A stretch of 64,000 bases of DNA from UBA1351 sp963677885 (GTDB lineage: Bacteria > Bacillota > Clostridia > Lachnospirales > Vallitaleaceae): NCBI GenBank assembly GCA_963677885.1, contig OY782500.1, positions 1,116,001 through 1,180,000 of the forward strand, read 5' to 3'. The notes under the pieces were generated by a model, which had not been told where the DNA came from, searched no databases, and was given only the letters and a program-made list of their open reading frames with translations. The stretch's first letter is position 1. Every line of letters starts with the position of its first letter. Made by a program: the position numbers and the translations under genes. Below, one piece after another: positions 1 through 8,345 of this stretch.

Positions 1-163
1 CGCTTTCCCCAATCTTAATGTAATTGGAGTCCCGCATTAAAACTTGTTGTCTGACGTATCCAGGAGTATTTACATTGGTCAAGTTATGTGCTGTCGTGTT
101 CAATGCTGCTTGGTTGGCCATGAGGCCGGAAACTGCTCGTGATAATGCTGCTATCGTACTCAT
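1..163 (-). CDS. flgK: Flagellar hook-associated protein FlgK, N-terminal fragment (cut by window edge)
   Basis: The first 54 residues are present; the rest lies beyond the left edge. FlgK (HAP1) forms the junction between hook and filament outside the cell. The sequence opens MSTIAALSRAVSGLMANQAA and continues with an HNLTNVNTPGYVRQ stretch. That is the N-terminal helix plus the ANNLAN/NTxGY signature shared by axial flagellar proteins (Flg_bb_rod). The ATG at 163 follows an AGGAG box with good spacing. It is downstream of flgN on the same strand, the usual order flgM-flgN-flgK. The call is secure as an axial protein; FlgK rather than FlgL or FlgE is set by the gene order and the N-terminal sequence. 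Confidence 0.9.
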   Translation of the reverse strand, partial: MSTIAALSRAVSGLMANQAALNTTAHNLTNVNTPGYVRQQVLMRDSNYIKIGES

Positions 164-226
164 AAATACTCCTTTCTATAAACTGCATTCTTTACTAGTT
201 GCATACAAACTCAATTAATTGCGTCA

Positions 227-739
227 TTACTGCTTAGCATCAAAGAAATTTCTTCCGCTTTGCTGTTCGTATAAGCCACCTTTTTTTTGATAGGCATTGC
301 CTTGTGGCATTGCTGATGCACTTTGCAAAGCATTCATGGTAAAATTCACATAATCCAGTGATTCTTTAATTAGGTTCTTATTGATGTCGTTAACTTTCTT
401 CACCCTGTCAATAACATCCATCATCCGCTGACTAACTTGTCTTAATTGTTCCTGCTCCACTTGTTGACCAGCCAGTAAATCTATTAAGGAAGATATGGTC
501 ATTATCTTGGGATCTTTATTCGTCACCAAACAAACATCTTCGATCAGTTGCTGTCTTTTCTTCTCAAGACGTAACAAGCGCCCAGCTACACCTTGCTCTT
601 CATCAGTAAGTGTTTGTAGGCTGGGCACATCTCCCTTAATAATAACTTCCTTTTTATTATTTGCCACGATTAGGAGGGATTCATAACATCCTGTTGTTTC
701 CTCCAAAACGCTAATCAATTCTTCAATTAAACTTGCCAC
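227..739 (-). CDS. flgN: FlgN-family flagellar export chaperone
   Basis: FlgN is the cytoplasmic chaperone that delivers the hook-associated proteins FlgK and FlgL to the flagellar type III export gate. This 170-residue, mostly helical, highly charged protein has the family's size and heptad pattern (SLIEELISVLEETTGCYESL near the N terminus, two long helices to about residue 140) and a polar tail. An in-frame GTG lies at 748, but a GGAAGGTG box abuts it and is correctly spaced (6 nt) for the GTG at 739, so I choose 739. It sits between flgM and flgK, as in Bacillus (yvyG). Sequence conservation in this family is low, so the call rests largely on position and helical character. Confidence 0.82.
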   Translation of the reverse strand: MASLIEELISVLEETTGCYESLLIVANNKKEVIIKGDVPSLQTLTDEEQGVAGRLLRLEKKRQQLIEDVCLVTNKDPKIMTISSLIDLLAGQQVEQEQLRQVSQRMMDVIDRVKKVNDINKNLIKESLDYVNFTMNALQSASAMPQGNAYQKKGGLYEQQSGRNFFDAKQ

Positions 740-856
740 GCGCGTCACCTTCCATCTATATAATCATCTTGCCTTGATACGCGAGTTTACAGTTACATAT
801 GCACCAGATGCAAGGGAAAGATGAAAGAGAAACTACTGAGTAGTTCCTCACTCAAT

Positions 857-1132
857 CTAAATTTCCCTGCTTTGCGCCAATAATTTTTCTGCGATCTGGT
901 TGGCAGAGATATTATACTGACCAGCTTGAATCTGGGCTTTAATATCATTCACCTTTTCCATACGCACATCTGGTGTATTGTCCACAGCTTTTTTAGCTAC
1001 AGCCAAATCCTTTGCTATGGAAGAAAATGAAACTTCGTCTTTAGCAGGAGCTGATACATTACTTCCATAAGCTTTATTGGCACGCTTAGATTTGTATACA
1101 TTCCCTACGTTTCCGATTCCATCTATTTTCAT
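857..1132 (-). CDS. flgM: Anti-sigma-28 factor FlgM
   Basis: FlgM binds sigma-D (sigma-28/FliA) and blocks late flagellar transcription until the hook is complete. This 91-residue protein has the FlgM layout: a disordered N-terminal half rich in N, S, G and K, then a conserved C-terminal helical part (VRMEKVNDIKAQIQAGQYNI ... IAEKLLAQ), where family members contact sigma. Two GTG codons at 1144 and 1141 lie inside an AAAGGTGGTG Shine-Dalgarno box correctly placed for the ATG at 1132, so the ATG is the real start. A sigma-D-like promoter lies about 35 bases upstream. Downstream follow flgN and flgK. Confidence 0.9.
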   Translation of the reverse strand: MKIDGIGNVGNVYKSKRANKAYGSNVSAPAKDEVSFSSIAKDLAVAKKAVDNTPDVRMEKVNDIKAQIQAGQYNISANQIAEKLLAQSREI

Positions 1133-1165
1133 CTTTTTCACCACCTTTGCTTATTTTCATAATAT

Positions 1166-1193
1166 GTATCGGACCTTAAACACTATTTGCTTA
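1166..1193 (-). promoter_or_regulatory. Sigma-D-like promoter for flgM-flgN-flgK
   Basis: On the minus strand TAAG (1193-1190) is followed after 16 bases by TCCGATAC (1173-1166), close to the sigma-D consensus TAAA-N15-GCCGATAT. It lies between the terminator of the upstream operon and the flgM ribosome binding site. FlgM under its own sigma is the known logic of the checkpoint. The spacing is one base longer than ideal. Confidence 0.45.
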
Positions 1194-1227
1194 GCAAAAA
1201 TACAAAAAAAAATATACAATCATTGAT

Positions 1228-1270
1228 AAAGATAAAAAAACACCAAAAACTATGTTTTTGGTGTTTACGG
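1228..1270 (-). terminator. Rho-independent terminator after the comF/yvyF operon
   Basis: A perfect 13-bp inverted repeat (arms AAACACCAAAAAC and its complement, loop of 3) is followed on the minus strand by a T run. It ends transcription from recD2-comF-yvyF and separates it from the flgM promoter. Confidence 0.85.
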
Positions 1271-1281
1271 ACTCTATTTAT

Positions 1282-1701
1282 CTATCTGTCTTTATTCAAA
1301 AATCGCATTTGACTTTTTCTTTCTGAACTTTCAGGTACAGATTTAATCGAGTCAGAGTTTTGCCCCCTCTGAACACTTTGAAGATCATTGAGGGTTTCCT
1401 TCTTACATTCATCACAAAATCTTCCAGTCTTAATTGACTTGCCACAACGTTCACACTCGATACCTACCGCACTGTCACTGGAAAAACTGAGTCTTTCTTC
1501 CCGTATCCATTGTTTGATTTGCTTAGATTCCACGCCACATTCTTCTGAAACCTGCTGAATAGAAGCCTGTGGATTCCTCCTAATAAAGAGTCTAACATCT
1601 TTAAACAATATTTCCAAATCTCTTTTACAGGATGCACAGACTGGCTGCCCAGCCACATAATTGAAAATCTTCTTACATCTCTGACATGTTCTTACGTCCA
1701 T
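1282..1701 (-). CDS. yvyF: Flagellar operon zinc-ribbon protein (YvyF/TIGR03826 family)
   Basis: This 139-residue protein has two CxxC knuckles near the N terminus (CQRC, CASC), a central helix-turn-helix-like segment (ASIQQVSEECGVESKQIKQW), and a second pair of knuckles (CERC, CDEC) near residue 100. That is the layout of the TIGR03826/YvyF family, found beside flgM and comF in Firmicutes. Its biochemical role is not established; the fold suggests a zinc-bound nucleic-acid or protein-binding regulator. An AGGAGG box fits the ATG at 1701 (6-nt spacing) better than the GTG at 1704. It is followed by a strong terminator. The same order comF-yvyF-flgM-flgN-flgK occurs in Bacillus subtilis. Confidence 0.85.
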   Translation of the reverse strand: MDVRTCQRCKKIFNYVAGQPVCASCKRDLEILFKDVRLFIRRNPQASIQQVSEECGVESKQIKQWIREERLSFSSDSAVGIECERCGKSIKTGRFCDECKKETLNDLQSVQRGQNSDSIKSVPESSERKSQMRFLNKDR

Positions 1702-1744
1702 CACGAACCTCCTAAGTTTACCCGTTTATCTGCGAAATAAAAGA

Positions 1745-2485
1745 TTAATATCCCCTGCCAATGGCAAGAGTCAAAAAATAAACCTGACTAGCCCCTTCAT
1801 CCATCAAGGCTTTGGCGCAAGAATCAATAGTTGCACCTGTTGTATATATATCATCAATAAGTAAAACTCTCTTACCGACAATCGCTTCTCTATTCTTTAC
1901 TTTAAATGCTAACTTAAGGTTATGGAATCTTTCATCATCTGTCAAGTCCTTTTGGGGTCTGGTCATTTTGGACCTAAATAGAATCTGACTATTACAGGGT
2001 ATCTTAAGCTCCTGACCCAGTTTATTAGCAATGATTTCAGACTGATTATAGCCACGTTCCATAAATCTAAACAAATGCAAGGGAACTGGAATAATTAGGT
2101 CTACATCCCATAGGTTTTCCTGTCTGTAATATCCTGCAAGAATACTGCCACATTCATATCCCAGCCAAGTCTGCTTAAAAAACTTCAGTCCAAAAAGACT
2201 TTTCTTAATGAGACCATCGTATGCAAATACTCCTCTGCCTGCCTCGAAAGAATGGGTAACCTTCCTGCAATCAAAACATATAGGATCCTCAGTTTCATGA
2301 AGCTTGCCGCATTTTTCACAGTAACCTTTTGTAATTGTCTTTAGTTCATTATAACACAATTGGCAGCAATCTGCTTCTTCATCTTCTAGAAGCCCGTAAC
2401 ACCCGATACATCGGTTAGGGTATAGCCATTCTACCAATGTTCCAAGAATTCCGCCCTTATATTTACTATGAGTTTTCATACTCAT
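1745..2485 (-). CDS. comFC: ComF family phosphoribosyltransferase-like protein
   Basis: ComFC is a cytoplasmic late-competence protein with a type I phosphoribosyltransferase fold. It is implicated in handling incoming single-stranded DNA during transformation or recombination. Visible features are an N-terminal zinc region with paired cysteines (CIGC, CCQLC, CEKC, CFDC, in roughly the first 75 residues) and the PRPP-binding loop VLLIDDIYTTGAT near the C terminus, a ComF hallmark, preceded by the ERGYNQSE motif typical of the family. In-frame upstream codons overlap recD2 further; the ATG at 2485 has a GAGG box 6-7 bases upstream and overlaps the recD2 end by 20 bases, indicating translational coupling. 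No comFA or comFB is adjacent. Confidence 0.92.
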   Translation of the reverse strand: MSMKTHSKYKGGILGTLVEWLYPNRCIGCYGLLEDEEADCCQLCYNELKTITKGYCEKCGKLHETEDPICFDCRKVTHSFEAGRGVFAYDGLIKKSLFGLKFFKQTWLGYECGSILAGYYRQENLWDVDLIIPVPLHLFRFMERGYNQSEIIANKLGQELKIPCNSQILFRSKMTRPQKDLTDDERFHNLKLAFKVKNREAIVGKRVLLIDDIYTTGATIDSCAKALMDEGASQVYFLTLAIGRGY

Positions 2486-4721
2486 AATGGACCTCATGAA
2501 CACCAACCACTTCCTTGGCATCTTCAATCATCTCAAAAAGGGTTGAATTCCGGTGAATTTCCCGGTTGTTGTCAATCATATGATTCAGGATAGACTCATC
2601 ACCAACCAGGACAACCATAAGTCTGGCTCTTGTAACTGCCGTATATAAGAGGTTTCTACTAAGCAGCATGGAAGGTCCCTTAAACAAAGGAATAATCACA
2701 ACAGGATACTCACTCCCCTGGGACTTGTGTATGGTAACACTATAGGCAAGTTCCAGCTCATCCAGCTGACTGAATTCATAGGTTACCTGTTTAAGATCGT
2801 CAAACTCGACTTTTACGGTCTCAGAATAGTGGTTGATATCGATAATCCTTCCCATATCACCATTAAAAACACCTACACCTTCATCAATACGGACATTGTA
2901 TTCACTCATAATCTTCCAGCTGATATTATAGTTGTTTCGAATCTGCATGACCTTGTCACCTTCCCGAAACACCGTATTCCGATAGACTTTCTCGGCCTTG
3001 TCTTTCCCCGCAGGATTAATGGCCTTCTGAAGAGATACATTTAACTGGTCCACTCCCAGCATACCCTTTCGCATAGGCGTTAACACTTGTATACCCTCAA
3101 AAAAATTCACCTTGGTATACTTAGGCAACCTATCTTTTGACAAGGTTATAACTTCACTGAGTATATCCTTGCTGGACCGCCTTTTTATAAAAAAGAAATC
3201 CTTTTTATTCTTATATTCGATGGAATGTCCCTGATGGATCTTGTGGGCGTTGACAATAATTGCCGAAGACTCATCCTGACGGTAGATTTTATCCAGGATA
3301 ACTGTAGGAATCAGATGTTTGGCATGAATTAAGTCCCTCAGCACATTTCCCGCTCCTACAGATGGAAGTTGGTCCTTGTCACCAACAATAATCACACGAC
3401 AGCCTAAAGGCACAGCTTTCATCACATGATAAAACAAGGCAATATCCACCATAGATGCCTCATCCAAAATCAAGACATCACAATCCAGAGGATAGTCTTC
3501 GTTCCGTTCAAAAGACTGTCTGGACTCATCACCGGAAAAGTTAATTTCAAGCAGTCGGTGAATGGTCTTTGCCTCATATCCGGTTGTCTCTGTCATCCGC
3601 TTGGCGGCTCTCCCAGTTGGCGCGGCCAGATTAATGGATAGATTGGCATCTTCAAAAACCTGAATCAAGGTATTAATGGTCGTTGTTTTTCCCGTACCAG
3701 GACCCCCGGTTAGAACAAAGAAGGGGTATTTAGCACCATATCTGACGGCTTCCTTTTGGGTAAAATCCAGGCTGATTTTTTCACGTTTTTCAACCTCTTC
3801 TATCTTCTTCTCTGTCTTGTCAATGGTCTCAACCTCTGATGTAAGGAGTGAGCAAACTTTGTGGGCGCAGTATTCCTCCATTTGATGGTAATGGGCAAGA
3901 TATATGATTTCTTCACCTTCACCACCTCTGACGACTATGGTTTGTTTCATCTGTAATTCCAGTAGTATATGGTCGATAAACTCTATCTCGATGCCAAGAA
4001 GTTCGACGGTTCGCTTGACCAGTTCTTCTTTCGTCAGATAAACATGTCCATCAAGAGCACCTTGATTAAGGACATAGGTAACTGCAGACATAATGCGGTG
4101 GGGATGGTCTCTTTCAATACCTGTTTTTGCAGCGATGGAATCTGCCAGTTTAAAGCCTATTCCATATATATCCTCTGCTAATCGATAGGGGTTCTCTCGA
4201 ACAATTTGGTAGGTCTTATCCTTATAGTGTTCATAGATCTTCATACCATAGGTCAAGGATATATTATATTCCTGCAAAAAAATAATAGCCTGCCTCATGG
4301 TTCTCTGATTATAAAATATCTCTGCGATACTCTGGGCCTTGGCCATACTGATACCCTTGACCTCTTCCAAACGCTCAGGCTGTTCTTCAATAACCCTGAA
4401 GGTGTCATCACCAAAGGCTTCCACAATTTTGGAAGCAAGAACCGGTCCGATACCCTTAATGGCTCCGGAACCCAGGTAGCGCTCAAATGCATTTTTTTCA
4501 TGGGGTATATTCGTAGTAAAAGACTCTACATTAAACTGGAGGCCATAGATGGAGTGGGTCGTGTAATGACCTTCCATAGATATTTCTTCTCCGACTGAAA
4601 GTTGGAACATAGTTCCGACACAGGTTTTCTCCCCTTGGTCAGTTGAAACTGCAAGAATGGTATATCCGTTGTTCTCATTTCTGTATATGATATCTTCAAC
4701 GATACCGACCATTTTTTCCAT
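2466..4721 (-). CDS. recD2: RecD2-type ATP-dependent 5'-3' DNA helicase
   Basis: SF1B helicase of the RecD2 subfamily, acting in DNA repair and replication-fork maintenance without RecBC. Of 751 residues, the N-terminal OB-like domain (about 1-75) precedes helix-hairpin-helix repeats (GSGAIKGIGPVLASKI near 85-100, VKGISMAKAQ near 121-130, IYGIGFKLAD near 185-194). The motor domain has Walker A GGPGTGKTT at 339-347, a Walker B/DEAS motif (LILDEASMVD) and C-terminal motifs including TIHKSQGSEYP and TAVTRAR. The length matches the family (about 720-750). An AAGGAG box 6 bases before the ATG fixes the start. It is the first gene of the recD2-comF-yvyF unit, a common Clostridial arrangement. Confidence 0.95.
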   Translation of the reverse strand: MEKMVGIVEDIIYRNENNGYTILAVSTDQGEKTCVGTMFQLSVGEEISMEGHYTTHSIYGLQFNVESFTTNIPHEKNAFERYLGSGAIKGIGPVLASKIVEAFGDDTFRVIEEQPERLEEVKGISMAKAQSIAEIFYNQRTMRQAIIFLQEYNISLTYGMKIYEHYKDKTYQIVRENPYRLAEDIYGIGFKLADSIAAKTGIERDHPHRIMSAVTYVLNQGALDGHVYLTKEELVKRTVELLGIEIEFIDHILLELQMKQTIVVRGGEGEEIIYLAHYHQMEEYCAHKVCSLLTSEVETIDKTEKKIEEVEKREKISLDFTQKEAVRYGAKYPFFVLTGGPGTGKTTTINTLIQVFEDANLSINLAAPTGRAAKRMTETTGYEAKTIHRLLEINFSGDESRQSFERNEDYPLDCDVLILDEASMVDIALFYHVMKAVPLGCRVIIVGDKDQLPSVGAGNVLRDLIHAKHLIPTVILDKIYRQDESSAIIVNAHKIHQGHSIEYKNKKDFFFIKRRSSKDILSEVITLSKDRLPKYTKVNFFEGIQVLTPMRKGMLGVDQLNVSLQKAINPAGKDKAEKVYRNTVFREGDKVMQIRNNYNISWKIMSEYNVRIDEGVGVFNGDMGRIIDINHYSETVKVEFDDLKQVTYEFSQLDELELAYSVTIHKSQGSEYPVVIIPLFKGPSMLLSRNLLYTAVTRARLMVVLVGDESILNHMIDNNREIHRNSTLFEMIEDAKEVVGVHEVHYEYENS

Positions 4722-4787
4722 GGGAATCTCCTTAACGTTCTTGTACCTTTGCTATTATAGCATAGTTTTGAATTTAATCGTATAAAA

Positions 4788-4822
4788 AAAGTGCTACCTC
4801 CTCAATGAGCAAATAGCACCAT
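4788..4822 (-). terminator. Rho-independent terminator of metK
   Basis: On the minus strand GTGCTA ... TAGCAC arms enclose a second short CTCA/TGAG stem and are followed by seven T residues, just after the metK stop codon. Confidence 0.8.
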
Positions 4823-4845
4823 CCTTATGTTCTTACAAAGTTTTA

Positions 4846-6018
4846 TTACTTAAGTTTAGCCTTTAATTCTTCTACCTTATCCGTTCTTTCCCAAGGAAGA
4901 TCCAAATCAAGTCTACCAAAATGTCCATATGCCGCTGTTTGCTTGTATATTGGACGTCTAAGGTCAAGGGCATCAATAATGGCTGCAGGGCGAAGGTCAA
5001 AGACTTCATTAACGATGTCAGTAATCTTATCATCCGCTACAATACCGGTACCATGGGTATCAACAAATATGGAAACAGGGTGGGCAACACCAATGGCATA
5101 AGCCAACTCAATTTCACAGGAATCAGCAAGACCGGCTGCAACAACATTCTTGGCTACATAACGGGCAGCATAAGCTGCTGAACGGTCAACCTTTGTAGGG
5201 TCTTTACCGGAAAAGGCTCCGCCACCATGACTTGCGTATCCTCCATAAGTGTCGACAATAATCTTACGACCGGTAAGTCCGGCATCACCATGTGGTCCAC
5301 CAATAACAAAGCGGCCAGTTGGGTTAATAAAGAACTTAGTTTCATCATCTAATAATTCTGCTGGAATTTCAGGCTTAATAACCAACTCAATCAAGTCTTT
5401 ACGGATTTGTTCCTGTGTCACCACTTCATCGTGTTGAGTAGAGATAACAACAGTATCCACACGTACAGGTTTGCTGCCATCATATTCTACAGTAACCTGT
5501 GATTTACCATCAGGTCTAAGGTAATCTACTGTACCAGCCTTACGAACTGCTGCCAATCGTTTAGTCAAACGGTGAGACAGGGCAATTGGCAGAGGCATTA
5601 ATTCTTCTGTATCATTACATGCGAAACCGATCATCATACCCTGGTCACCGGCTCCTGTATCATGGGCATCACTTTCTCTTGATTCCAGAGATGCATCAAC
5701 ACCCATTGCTATATCAGCAGACTGTTCATCAAGGGTAACCAAGACTGCACAGGTTTCTGCATCAAATCCATATTTAGCTCTATCATATCCAATTTCTTTT
5801 ACTGTTGAACGAACGACTTTAGGAATATCTACATAACATGAGGTAGAAATTTCTCCCATAACCATAACCATACCGGTTGTAACTGCTGTTTCACAGGCAA
5901 CACGAGCCTTAGGATCTTGCTCCAGTATTGCATCTAGCACTGCGTCTGAGATTTGGTCACATACTTTGTCTGGATGTCCTTCAGTAACAGATTCTGACGT
6001 AAAAAGTCTTTTTGCCAT
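4846..6018 (-). CDS. metK: S-adenosylmethionine synthetase
   Basis: MetK makes S-adenosylmethionine from methionine and ATP in the cytosol. The 390-residue protein carries the family signatures: RLFTSESVTEGHPDKVCDQI at the N terminus (methionine/ATP binding), a GAGDQGMM motif, and the glycine-rich GGGAFSGKDPTKVDRS loop (P-loop signature 2). Length and order are standard. An upstream in-frame ATG at 6072 exists, but AAGGAGG lies 5 bases before the ATG at 6018, and residues from there match the family start (MAKRLFTSES). A sigma-A promoter lies about 80 bases upstream and a terminator follows, so it is monocistronic. I found no SAM riboswitch in the short leader. Confidence 0.98.
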   Translation of the reverse strand: MAKRLFTSESVTEGHPDKVCDQISDAVLDAILEQDPKARVACETAVTTGMVMVMGEISTSCYVDIPKVVRSTVKEIGYDRAKYGFDAETCAVLVTLDEQSADIAMGVDASLESRESDAHDTGAGDQGMMIGFACNDTEELMPLPIALSHRLTKRLAAVRKAGTVDYLRPDGKSQVTVEYDGSKPVRVDTVVISTQHDEVVTQEQIRKDLIELVIKPEIPAELLDDETKFFINPTGRFVIGGPHGDAGLTGRKIIVDTYGGYASHGGGAFSGKDPTKVDRSAAYAARYVAKNVVAAGLADSCEIELAYAIGVAHPVSIFVDTHGTGIVADDKITDIVNEVFDLRPAAIIDALDLRRPIYKQTAAYGHFGRLDLDLPWERTDKVEELKAKLK

Positions 6019-6095
6019 TTTTTCCTCCTTAGACGCTACACAAACGTCTTTCTTAAGCACCGATAGCTCCAAATGCTATCTTGATAATCATTATT

Positions 6096-6123
6096 ATTAT
6101 ACTGTAAATAGATATAAATGCAA
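6096..6123 (-). promoter_or_regulatory. Sigma-A promoter of metK
   Basis: On the minus strand TTGCAT (6123-6118) and TATAAT (6101-6096) are separated by 16 bases. The leader from here to the ATG is only about 75-85 bases and holds two small hairpins (GATAGC/GCTATC at 6062-6080 and one near 6035). Confidence 0.65.
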
Positions 6124-6143
6124 CACTTAATTCTAAAAAGTAA

Positions 6144-7193
6144 TTACTTCATAACATTTCGATAAAAAAAGAGGCTGTGAGCTACCGGTTTTTCTTCACC
6201 TAAACTGGGTTTATTTAGTACTACACCATCATAAACCATTGTCGAAGAAGCTCCACCATCTAGAAAAGCTGCCTGGACACACCCCTCATCAAGGAAAAGC
6301 TTGGCCAGTTGATACCCTGTCACCCCTTCACTGACTCCAGGGTTTCTACCATCAACCACCTTAATAATAATCTTGCCGTCTTCCCTAATACCTATTGCAG
6401 TTCTCGGTTGAAGAGATGTTGTGGAACCGACATAACCTTCAAAATCTTTTGCAATAATCTGGCTCTTGTCTATAAGCCAGCCGCCGGTTTGAAAGGCCTG
6501 ACTAACCTGGTCCAGATCAATATTAGATTCAACTACATATTCTACCCTGTCGCCTACTCGAATATCCAGATCAAAGCGCAGACTTTCATATGCCAGCATA
6601 AAGTCACCCTCTAATGGGTTCCTATAGGTTTCAGGAATAATATCACTTCCCTCGCCGACCTTGATTTTCACAACTTGATTGTCTTCGATCCAGAAATTAT
6701 GATGGTTATATCTTCGCCGGTTGTGGTAGCCATACCAAGAAGTAAAAACTGCCAAAAGTGTGTTGGTCATACCTTCATTAAGTTCATAGGTAGGATAAGA
6801 AATCCCTTCATGAACAATATAAGCTTTTAACTCAGGCATTTTCAGCTCTGCCCGACCATCTTTATAGACAATAAAAAGAGGCGTCCCAATAGATTGGATT
6901 TTCACCAAATCCCCATCCATAACAAGAAGACCTGCCGGCTTTCCTATATCATTGTAAAACATACCATTGACACCCAGCTCACCAGGACCTGACATGTCAG
7001 ACACTTTTTCAAATCCGTACATTTCATCAAAAGATAAAGCCTGTTTCATCTCTGAAGACCTCAAATCAGCTCTGATTGTATATACTTCCTGATGGTAGCC
7101 ATCCACTTCAATATTGTCGATCGATAAACCGAGACTGGTCATTAAATGAATCATTGTTATAAGTAATCTAAAGACTTCTTTTAATCCAAACAT
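6144..7193 (-). CDS. Phosphodiester glycosidase (NAGPA/DUF2233-like) family protein
   Basis: The C-terminal half carries the phosphodiester glycosidase domain (PF09992; its eukaryotic member is the mannose-6-phosphate 'uncovering enzyme', and bacterial members act on surface glycans). Visible motifs are VNGMFYND in the N-terminal half, the conserved QPRTAIGI, VVDGRNPG, and the signature LDGGASSTM with DGGASSTM at residues 312-319. The N terminus is hydrophobic (residues about 7-24) and may be a weak signal or anchor, suggesting export. The ATG is 4 bases from the stop of the upstream MBL gene, so the two are probably coupled. The substrate is unknown. A larger paralogue lies at the right edge of the window in a polysaccharide operon. 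Confidence 0.8.
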   Translation of the reverse strand: MFGLKEVFRLLITMIHLMTSLGLSIDNIEVDGYHQEVYTIRADLRSSEMKQALSFDEMYGFEKVSDMSGPGELGVNGMFYNDIGKPAGLLVMDGDLVKIQSIGTPLFIVYKDGRAELKMPELKAYIVHEGISYPTYELNEGMTNTLLAVFTSWYGYHNRRRYNHHNFWIEDNQVVKIKVGEGSDIIPETYRNPLEGDFMLAYESLRFDLDIRVGDRVEYVVESNIDLDQVSQAFQTGGWLIDKSQIIAKDFEGYVGSTTSLQPRTAIGIREDGKIIIKVVDGRNPGVSEGVTGYQLAKLFLDEGCVQAAFLDGGASSTMVYDGVVLNKPSLGEEKPVAHSLFFYRNVMK

Positions 7194-7197
7194 ATCA

Positions 7198-7863
7198 TTA
7201 CAAATCCTTTATCCCATCCTCAATATCACTCACTTCATATCTACCACCATGTGATAAATAGAAGACCTTTATCCCTTGGTCTATAAGCATCTCCATATAC
7301 TTCTTTATATCTGCCAGACTGGCTGCAATAAAAGGTTTATGTGGCTTGGTATTTCTGCCAAAGGCCATTAGGGAATCACCAATTATCGCCTCCTCACCAA
7401 TAATAACGGATAAGGACCCTTTCGAATGACCGCTGGTTAAAAGGACCTTTCCATCAAGACCATATGCATTTAAGTCAAATTCAGACTCCATCAAAATATC
7501 CACGTTCAAATAAAGAGGCTTAGCCTTCATAGGGAGCCAGCCAAATAAAAAGGCTAGTACCTTCATCCATTTTGCTACAGGCTTTATACCATGATCAATC
7601 TCACCGGTTAGGGTAGAGAACTCTCTTTCACTCATTAGGACTTTGGCTCCTGTTTTTCTTCGGAGCAGGTCTAAGGACCCTATATGATCTCCATGACCAT
7701 GGGTTAAAACAATCAACTCAATATCCTTAGGATCAATGTCATACTCATACAAATAGTCCAGGATTTTCCTGCCACTGGATTTGACTCCTGTATCTACCAG
7801 GATATAAGGCCCCTTACCTAGAAGAAATACATTGACGAAGCCGGTTTTAATCACTCGAATCAT
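7198..7863 (-). CDS. Metallo-beta-lactamase fold hydrolase
   Basis: A 221-residue MBL-fold protein with the binuclear metal motif THGHGDH near residue 55, a later histidine in LLTSGHSKGS, an aspartate in IIGDSLMAF, and a final LSHGG. All metal ligands of the glyoxalase II-like group are present. The family hydrolyses thioesters, phosphoesters or lactones; nothing here fixes the substrate. A GGAGGTG box precedes the ATG. It follows the flagellar rod operon terminator and precedes the phosphodiester glycosidase by 4 bases. Confidence 0.85.
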   Translation of the reverse strand: MIRVIKTGFVNVFLLGKGPYILVDTGVKSSGRKILDYLYEYDIDPKDIELIVLTHGHGDHIGSLDLLRRKTGAKVLMSEREFSTLTGEIDHGIKPVAKWMKVLAFLFGWLPMKAKPLYLNVDILMESEFDLNAYGLDGKVLLTSGHSKGSLSVIIGEEAIIGDSLMAFGRNTKPHKPFIAASLADIKKYMEMLIDQGIKVFYLSHGGRYEVSDIEDGIKDL

Positions 7864-7905
7864 TTTTACACCTCCTACAAATCAGTTTTCTCAAGAATTA
7901 AATAA

Positions 7906-7924
7906 AGACCGGCATAACCGGTCT
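7906..7924 (-). terminator. Terminator after the flhO-flhP-flgJ rod operon
   Basis: AGACCGG and CCGGTCT arms with a 5-base loop, followed on the minus strand by TTTATTT. It lies just past the stop of the rod-binding protein gene. Confidence 0.65.
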
Positions 7925-7932
7925 ACTATTAT

Positions 7933-8286
7933 CTATTCCTTTTCTTGAATTTTCGGTGACAACTGTTTATAGAGAATTTCAGCGATGCCTGTTCCACTTC
8001 CTTTAGAAATCACATTGGAATACTCTGTATCCAGCATCTCTGTATAGATATTCTTCTCATTGGATTGTTCGAACAAGCCACCATCCGGAATGGTTTTGCG
8101 CATTTCTTTAAAAAGACGTTGAACATAATAGGATTCAAATTCCTCACAGGCATTTTTCAATTCCTGGTCATCCTGTTCAGCGATTGCTTGTTCTATAATC
8201 TTCTGAAAATCCGAAGCCTTGTTTTCAGATTCATTGATCTGAGCATATGCACTTGTTATATCATTGCCAATACCACGAATTTCCAT
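7933..8286 (-). CDS. flgJ: FlgJ-type rod-binding protein (no muramidase domain)
   Basis: This 117-residue protein matches the rod-binding domain of FlgJ (PF10135): a central conserved CEEFESYYVQRLFKEMRKTI segment and a C-terminal amphipathic helix. It lacks the C-terminal peptidoglycan hydrolase domain of proteobacterial FlgJ, as is usual in Firmicutes, where a separate muramidase is used. It is thought to cap or chaperone rod assembly in the periplasm-equivalent space. It is the last gene after flhO and flhP, 59 bases downstream, with AAAGGTGA before the ATG and a terminator after the stop. Confidence 0.88.
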   Translation of the reverse strand: MEIRGIGNDITSAYAQINESENKASDFQKIIEQAIAEQDDQELKNACEEFESYYVQRLFKEMRKTIPDGGLFEQSNEKNIYTEMLDTEYSNVISKGSGTGIAEILYKQLSPKIQEKE

Positions 8287-8345
8287 ACAATCACCTTTCT
8301 ATGTAAACCTACTCTAAGAGTAGCTGAAAACAATCAAGAAGTCAA

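Noticed and set aside
6019..6095. SAM riboswitch before metK
   Set aside because: The leader is under 90 bases with only two small hairpins and lacks the conserved multi-stem core and a terminator.
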